Assembly (NCBI GenBank): GCA_036250195.1
Contig: JAVHZZ010000004.1
Coordinates: forward strand, 143,907,729-143,971,728
Length of the DNA: 64,000 nt
Direction: 5' to 3'
Source of the DNA: Mixophyes australis
Taxonomy: Eukaryota > Chordata > Amphibia > Anura > Limnodynastidae
The notes beneath the pieces were generated by a model. It made no database searches, was not told where the DNA came from, and was given only the letters and a program-made list of their open reading frames with translations. This document shows positions 58,498 through 64,000 of the stretch, in pieces; the stretch's first letter is position 1; each line of letters begins with the position of its first letter. The position numbers and the translations under genes were made by a program.

Positions 58498-59304
58498 TCT
58501 TGCTTCATGCTTCAGAGGGAGGGAGAGAGAGGCAGGCTACGCCACAAAGAGACGGTGAGAGTTAAAGAGCTCACACTATGTAGCGACTGTGCTATCTAGA
58601 TGCAGTAGTAATGTTTCCATTGTCTAGAGACACTGAACCTGCATTTTCCAGAAACAAGGCAAAAATGGGAGACAGATAAAAATAATCCCTAATGCAGTAT
58701 AAGTTAGATGCAGGCAACATGGTCTAGAAGTGGCAAGTAAAACAGGACAGCATAATTTAGAAAAAAATGCACTATGTATTGACGAAGCAGAAAACATGCT
58801 CTAAAACAAAACCAACCCAAACTGAATCACTTTACCGCCTATGGTCAGATCATAAATGTAACAGAATTTTTATAGTCTAGTACTGAATTATGGACACAGA
58901 CTGCAATTTACAGTCTGTGTACTGCATAAGAAATGCTATTATCCATGTTCAAGGAGAATGGGTCAATTAGTGGGGCAGAAGCTGGGTCAATGTATCTATA
59001 GCCCAGAAACTGAGCAAAAAATCAGAAAGATATACTGATTGACTTGCTTGGGTAAATAATATAGAAAAGAGAAAAATTATGAATTGGCTGGAAGGCTGGC
59101 GAAAAGGCAGGAAAGAGAGCATGATCCATGGGTTGGAGGAAATTAGAAAGGCAGAGAAGCCATATACAGCAAAGAGAAACAATATACAGAAATAGTATGC
59201 ATGAAATTGTTTTCAAATTCTTGGTCAATTCATTAATCTTCTTTGTGTTGCTGCTTTAAGGAAACACATCACATTGCATCAGGTGTGTATCCCAAACTGC
59301 AATA

Positions 59305-59505
59305 CTGACATTCCCTACAGTGTTTTCCAAACCCACTTCTCAGGGAGCCCTAACAGTGCAGTTTTCCAGGTCACAAGTGACATAATTATAGCACACATGG
59401 ATCTTTTAAAATGTATCAGTCAGTAATGATTACAGCTTTGCTCTAGCAAGAAGATATAGAAAACATGCAGTTAGGGGGACTGAGGACTGGGTTTGGGAAA
59501 CCCTG
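59305..59505. mobile_element. hAT-like MITE with exact 8-bp target duplication
   Basis: Inverted ends CAGTGTTTTCCAAACCCA and GGGTTTGGGAAACCCTG are present. CTGCAATA flanks both sides (59297-59304 and 59506-59513). Thirteen extra bases lie between the left duplication and the CAGTG end. Confidence 0.7.
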
Positions 59506-61789
59506 CTGCAATACATGTTTCTGCAACTAGAGTGTGACACAATTGTACTATGCATGTCATATGAATGACAAGTACTCATCGCAGGCGTACTGTGCCTTGA
59601 GACTCATCAATTATGTTCATGCCCCAACCCAAATGAATGAATTGGCAGCATTAGAGAGTAAAAAAAAAACCATACACACACAATTTTCAAATGAACTTCA
59701 ATTGAAAAAAAAAAATGCCCAAAACCGACATTTACAATTTTCATAAATAGAAAATAAAACCATGGAGACACAAGCCCTGCGCTGACAAGCTTGGTCATGA
59801 TCTCCCTATTACAATGGAAACCAGCCACAGATGTCTAGCTGTGGGGATAGTTCAGGAAATCTATATTTATATTACACACTGTGTCTTGGAAGTATTTAGT
59901 GTCATTAAAAGTATAGGATCTACGTCAGGTCTGAGAAGGTTCAAATATAAATTCTTTTTGTGCACTACAAATGGACATGCACCCCTGCACATGGTAAGGA
60001 ATGCCCTTGAAAAAGTGCAAGCTCCACCTCTCATTACAATAATCTCGCTTTGCAAAATTAAATCTTGGTTCTGCACTGCTCCACAAAACAGGGCACACCA
60101 ATGTATCTTTTCCAGACTTCGGTGGCAGAGTCAGCTTAATGCATGGTCTAACCATACACTTGCCCAGGGGTGCAGCATGAAAGGGTCTCTTTCTTTTCCG
60201 CACTGGGCGTCCTCTGTATTTCACATCCTTCTCATTGGTAAGCAGAGGGGATGTGTAACAATTTTACAGTAGGCTATCCTGCTGTCCCTGTTGCTTCTCT
60301 TAACTTACCTAGCAGTGACGGGTAGAGGAGCATAGTCCCTGCATCTGATCACATGATGATGCAGCGCTCAGACACTGATAGGCTGGGATAGCGGTGCTGC
60401 TATCATAAGGTCTCCTTGGTACATGACATAACTAAAGGTTACAGCTAAAAGTACTGTCCTGAGATAATTACTTTTTGGGGGGGAATTGCATGGAAAGCAC
60501 TCTCACTCTACACCCTGGAATCCATTTACTGTAAAACTGGCCCTGCGTGAAGGGACCACCTTTACTGTATCTAATGGTTCCCATCTGCCTGTGCAAATTT
60601 CGACTCCTCCACAAAAGTACACATTTTGTCTCGGTAGGTGACAGGAATGACGCCATCACACTGGGTTCTGTCCACCACTTCATGTTCTTGCCTTGTATTT
60701 GGGAGATTACCAGTCTCATTCAGTAATCCAGAAGATTACCCACAATTTTCCGGAATCGCCCAGTTGTGTCGGGAGAGTTGGCAATGACCTTTGCACTCAG
60801 GCAGAAATTTAGGTGTATTTGTGCAAGTTGAGGTGCACAGTGGGTGCAAGGCTATATTGACTGCATAGTGCCCATTTTGCAAAGCTGGCATTTCAGAGGT
60901 CCATTCTTATTAGTTATTCTGGCATTTTAGTTAGAAACGTAAAGCAGTTTTATTTGGTGTTTTATGGGTTGGCAGCAGTATGATGGGGGTATTTGATGCG
61001 TTTTTTTCTCTAGATAACTCCTCCCTTTCTAACACCTGCTGATGCTTAAAAATTGATTGAGCAACTTCCACTTTGTGTATCACTATATGTATGGGCAAAG
61101 TAGCTGACAAGGAGTGCTGGTCCTTGTAGTGCCATTATGGAGGTTTTTGGGGTACCTCCTGTTAAATTAGCTCTCAATTTAAAAACATGACCCAGTATAA
61201 GGAAAATATATGACACAATATAGGGACTCTCAGAATTTAGAGTTAGGACTACCCATCAGCAAAAACATATTGGAAATGGCTTATTTCATATATTTGCATT
61301 GCCAGGGCTCCTAAAGCAGCATCAGCAATGTAAATTGCAGCAGTGCTTTTTTTATGTACTGCTGCAATTTGAAGCGGTAGATATTGATGGATACCAAGCT
61401 GGGGTCATAAACAGACCCCTCTGTATTTTGTATGAGTCAGATGGGCCTTAGTTTTATTTGATTTTAGCTTTTTGACTTAATGATTCATTAGCCTGTACGT
61501 TTTCTTATCAAGCACACCTCCCAGGCCAAAAGTTGCCAGTGCTTCCCTTTTCAGAGGCCAAGAGGGTCAGGATGACCCCAGGACTTTTTAGAGTGGGGTG
61601 CAAGTTCCCTCCCAATATGTGCAAAACATTTTATTTTGGTCTGAAGGTCGCATTGTTAGATAGTACACTGCCACTTTGCGTGGGGTTCCAAAGGTGGTGT
61701 GGGCATCAAATATAGTCTATGTGTTCAAAAGGAAGTGATGACATAACCTTGTCTCTCTCACTTCTATAGTGTCTGTAGTGTCAGGAATA

Positions 61790-62260
61790 TACTAGAATAA
61801 ATACGATACAATTCTAGTTTAATTTGGAACTACCCGCAGCATAGGTGAAGAGTCTAACATGGAGCAGGTGTTCACTAGGGACCTTCACAAGGAGGTATGG
61901 GCTTTGCTGCAAATGTCACGCAGGTCATGGCCCAATGTAGAGGTCCTAGACATGACCGACGGATGGCTACAGATGCAGATGGAGATGCACAAGAGGAAGA
62001 AGCCAAGGAATCCACAGAGAATATACTGAGCAAAGATATATGGTAAATCCGCTCCAGGCACAAGGAGACAGTACCTGGATATCCAAGCAGAAACACGGGA
62101 ATAAAGGAGCCTAATATTGGTCTGGGAATGTAAGCAGAAACTCAGACTAAGGAGTAGTAGGTGTAGTACCACAGTATTTCTTTCCAGGGTCTCTCTGTAT
62201 GTGTGCTGCGAAAAAAGGCCTTGTCTATACGAGCCAACCTGGATGTTATGTATCACTGCT
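61790..62260. repeat. LTR-like fragment related to 17455-18590
   Basis: It shares an arrangement with 17490-17580: GAGTCTAACA, then a GTTCACTAGGGACC or equivalent word, then CAAGGAGGTATGG and a ...GTCATGGCCCAATG-type word. No coding sequence or ends are clear. Confidence 0.4.
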
Positions 62261-64000
62261 ATTGAGTCCCTGTGCTAATCAGCCAGGGGCTGATGTTCAC
62301 TATAGTTGGGTGAGACCCAACGCTGCATAGTGGATACCAGCCAGCTGTCTAGTGCTGGAGCTAGTTGAGGATACAGGGAGGGGATACACTGCCTGTGAAT
62401 CACTTTAAGTTCGCTATTTACTTCAGCTGAGATTACAGATGCTGCTATTTAATGTAGACTTCGGTTCCCATTGCAACCTCATATATTTACAATAATTTGA
62501 TAAGCAAACTTAGTTTAGTGTTTAATGGTAACATTACGCATGGAGAAATCAAACTGCATGGATGTCAAAATGTGAGCAGATTCGTCCAGAGTTAAAAGAC
62601 AATTTGACACGTGCGACATGCCAAGTGATAATTGCTCCCAACATCTGCAGGAACGTACAAAGATACATAATGCCACAGTACCACAAACGATGAAAAACTT
62701 TATTAAGTCAACTTTTCAGTCCAGTAAAATGCACTTTCAGCAGGACAAGTGTGTTTCACCACATGAAAACATTGGCTTTATAGAGTTTGTTTAGTTTGGC
62801 ATGGCATGGGATTATATTTTTATAATACACAAATTATATTACTATATGTATAAACTCCTGTAAATTATATTTGTATAAACAGTGAGTTCTGATGTTATTA
62901 CTTCAGTGTTCATTAGGAAAACGTGTGCATTACTAGGAATAATGCACCCATATTTTATGGTATTACAGATATTAGAAACTGCCTGTCACCTGTATAAAAG
63001 CACCAGCCTACAGTTTTGTGCTTATACATGGTCATACAACTCTTCTGTAACTTCTAATATTCCACTACTTTAAGAAAAAGTTATTTGGGTGTTCCCAAAC
63101 CTTCACTGACTTTAAGACATCCATCACGGAACACACTGGTAAGAGTCAGATAGGCACTAAAGGTAGTTCATGCATTTAACCAAATGCATTTTAAAACAAA
63201 GCCATTGAACAGCATAAAAGTCTCAGAGCTGAATTTCACAAATAACTTTGACTCTGTTGGTGTATATGTGCATCTTAGATACATTTTAAATGCCGAAACA
63301 CAATCTGTCACAGACAACACTACATATGACATCTCACAACAAGAAAATTAAATGGAACTAAAAATAATTTGCAGTGAGATCTGAACTAGGTAAAGGATCA
63401 AAAATCAGTTTTAGCACTAACATGAATTTCCATGCACAATATACTGTAAAATACACAGGAGGTCCATTACACAGCATAATTCTTCAGATGCACCTGAAAA
63501 ATTAGTCAAGGAAGTCCTTACGTCACACAGTGCAGATAGGTGCATAAATACGGATTTGACTAAAGGAGGTGGCTCTCAGTGCAGTTGATTCCTTCTCTTG
63601 TTGTGGCAGAAGAAAGAACTGGAGAGAAAACAGCATCAGGGCCCCCAGGTAATGGTCTTGGCATTGGTGAGGAGTGGACTGTGGAGTGGAGTGGGTTTAC
63701 CGTGATGTAGACTGAGGTTGGCTGGGGTGGGTGCTACCTGATATCAGTGAATTGTTGTTCGAGTGTGTAAAGGGTGGTCCTCCTGAGTGATGGCAGGTGT
63801 TTGTTCGGTTGACAGCCAGCCTCAAGATTGGACTCTCTGAGAATTGGGTTGTTGTGTGGTAGAATTACAAGTTAGTAATATGAGGGGAAATTAATATAAT
63901 GATAATGCCCTCCAGTGGCACGCTATAGTGCAAGGTGCCCCTCTCTGAAACTTTGAGGGGCCTCTTCAAAATAGTACAATGGGAACCATAAAGTTTTACT

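Larger units (their letters stand above)
58123..64000 (-). other. shank3 upstream intron (runs off the window)
   Basis: No PDZ, SH3 or ankyrin exon was found on the minus strand. The interval has the pyrimidine-rich stretch and X-box (58310-58500), a hAT-like element (59305-59505), an LTR-like fragment (61790-62260) and otherwise AT-rich sequence. Confidence 0.6.

Noticed and set aside
59814..60272. 152-codon plus-strand frame
   Set aside because: No recognisable domain, no splice or conservation support, and it overlaps open frames on the other strand.

Overview
This window looks like vertebrate nuclear DNA, most likely from a frog or toad. It has widely spaced, well-spliced exons of one neuronal gene set in AT-rich introns and flanks that are full of transposons. 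The amphibian assignment is inferred from the repeat mix: a chromodomain Ty3/gypsy element, an L2/CR1-type LINE with a partner SINE, many short TIR elements, Tc1 and mariner remnants, and a Helitron. No marker gene tests it.

The only host gene I can support is shank3, on the minus strand. Five coding exons are visible, in transcript order 57876-57956, 55737-55864, 55414-55519, 48079-50305 and 29378-29906. Their phases agree at every junction and encode about 1020 residues: the segment just after the PDZ domain, the long proline-rich scaffold region, and the C-terminal SAM domain. The ankyrin, SH3 and PDZ exons must lie to the right, beyond base 64000. The exon at 57876-57956 can also be read from an upstream ATG (58110) that follows an in-frame stop, and a near-palindromic RFX X-box lies about 375 bp further upstream. 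I read this as a candidate internal promoter for a short isoform. The 3' UTR probably runs to an AATAAA near 28397.

Layout: 1-7350, intergenic DNA with a SINE head, short TIR elements, a Tc1 remnant and a mariner remnant. 7350-17292, an old decayed LTR element split by a young, almost intact 7.97-kb chromovirus (9030-17001). 17455-18590, another LTR fragment with 170-bp repeats. 19600-21130, a long palindrome, a Helitron and a minisatellite. 21130-28396, no recognisable gene. 28397-29906, shank3 3' end. 29907-48078, an 18.2-kb intron with several small TIR elements and a SINE. 48079-57956, the middle exons, with an L2/CR1 LINE in the intron at 50306-55413. 57957-64000, upstream intron with a hAT-like element and an LTR fragment.

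The most striking non-host system is the chromovirus. Its LTRs differ at only about five positions and its 5-bp target duplication is exact. A -1 frameshift heptamer lies exactly in the gag/pol overlap. Its primer-binding site matches ten bases of its own LTR that start 31 nt downstream of a TATA box, which fits self-priming as in the Tf1/sushi lineage.
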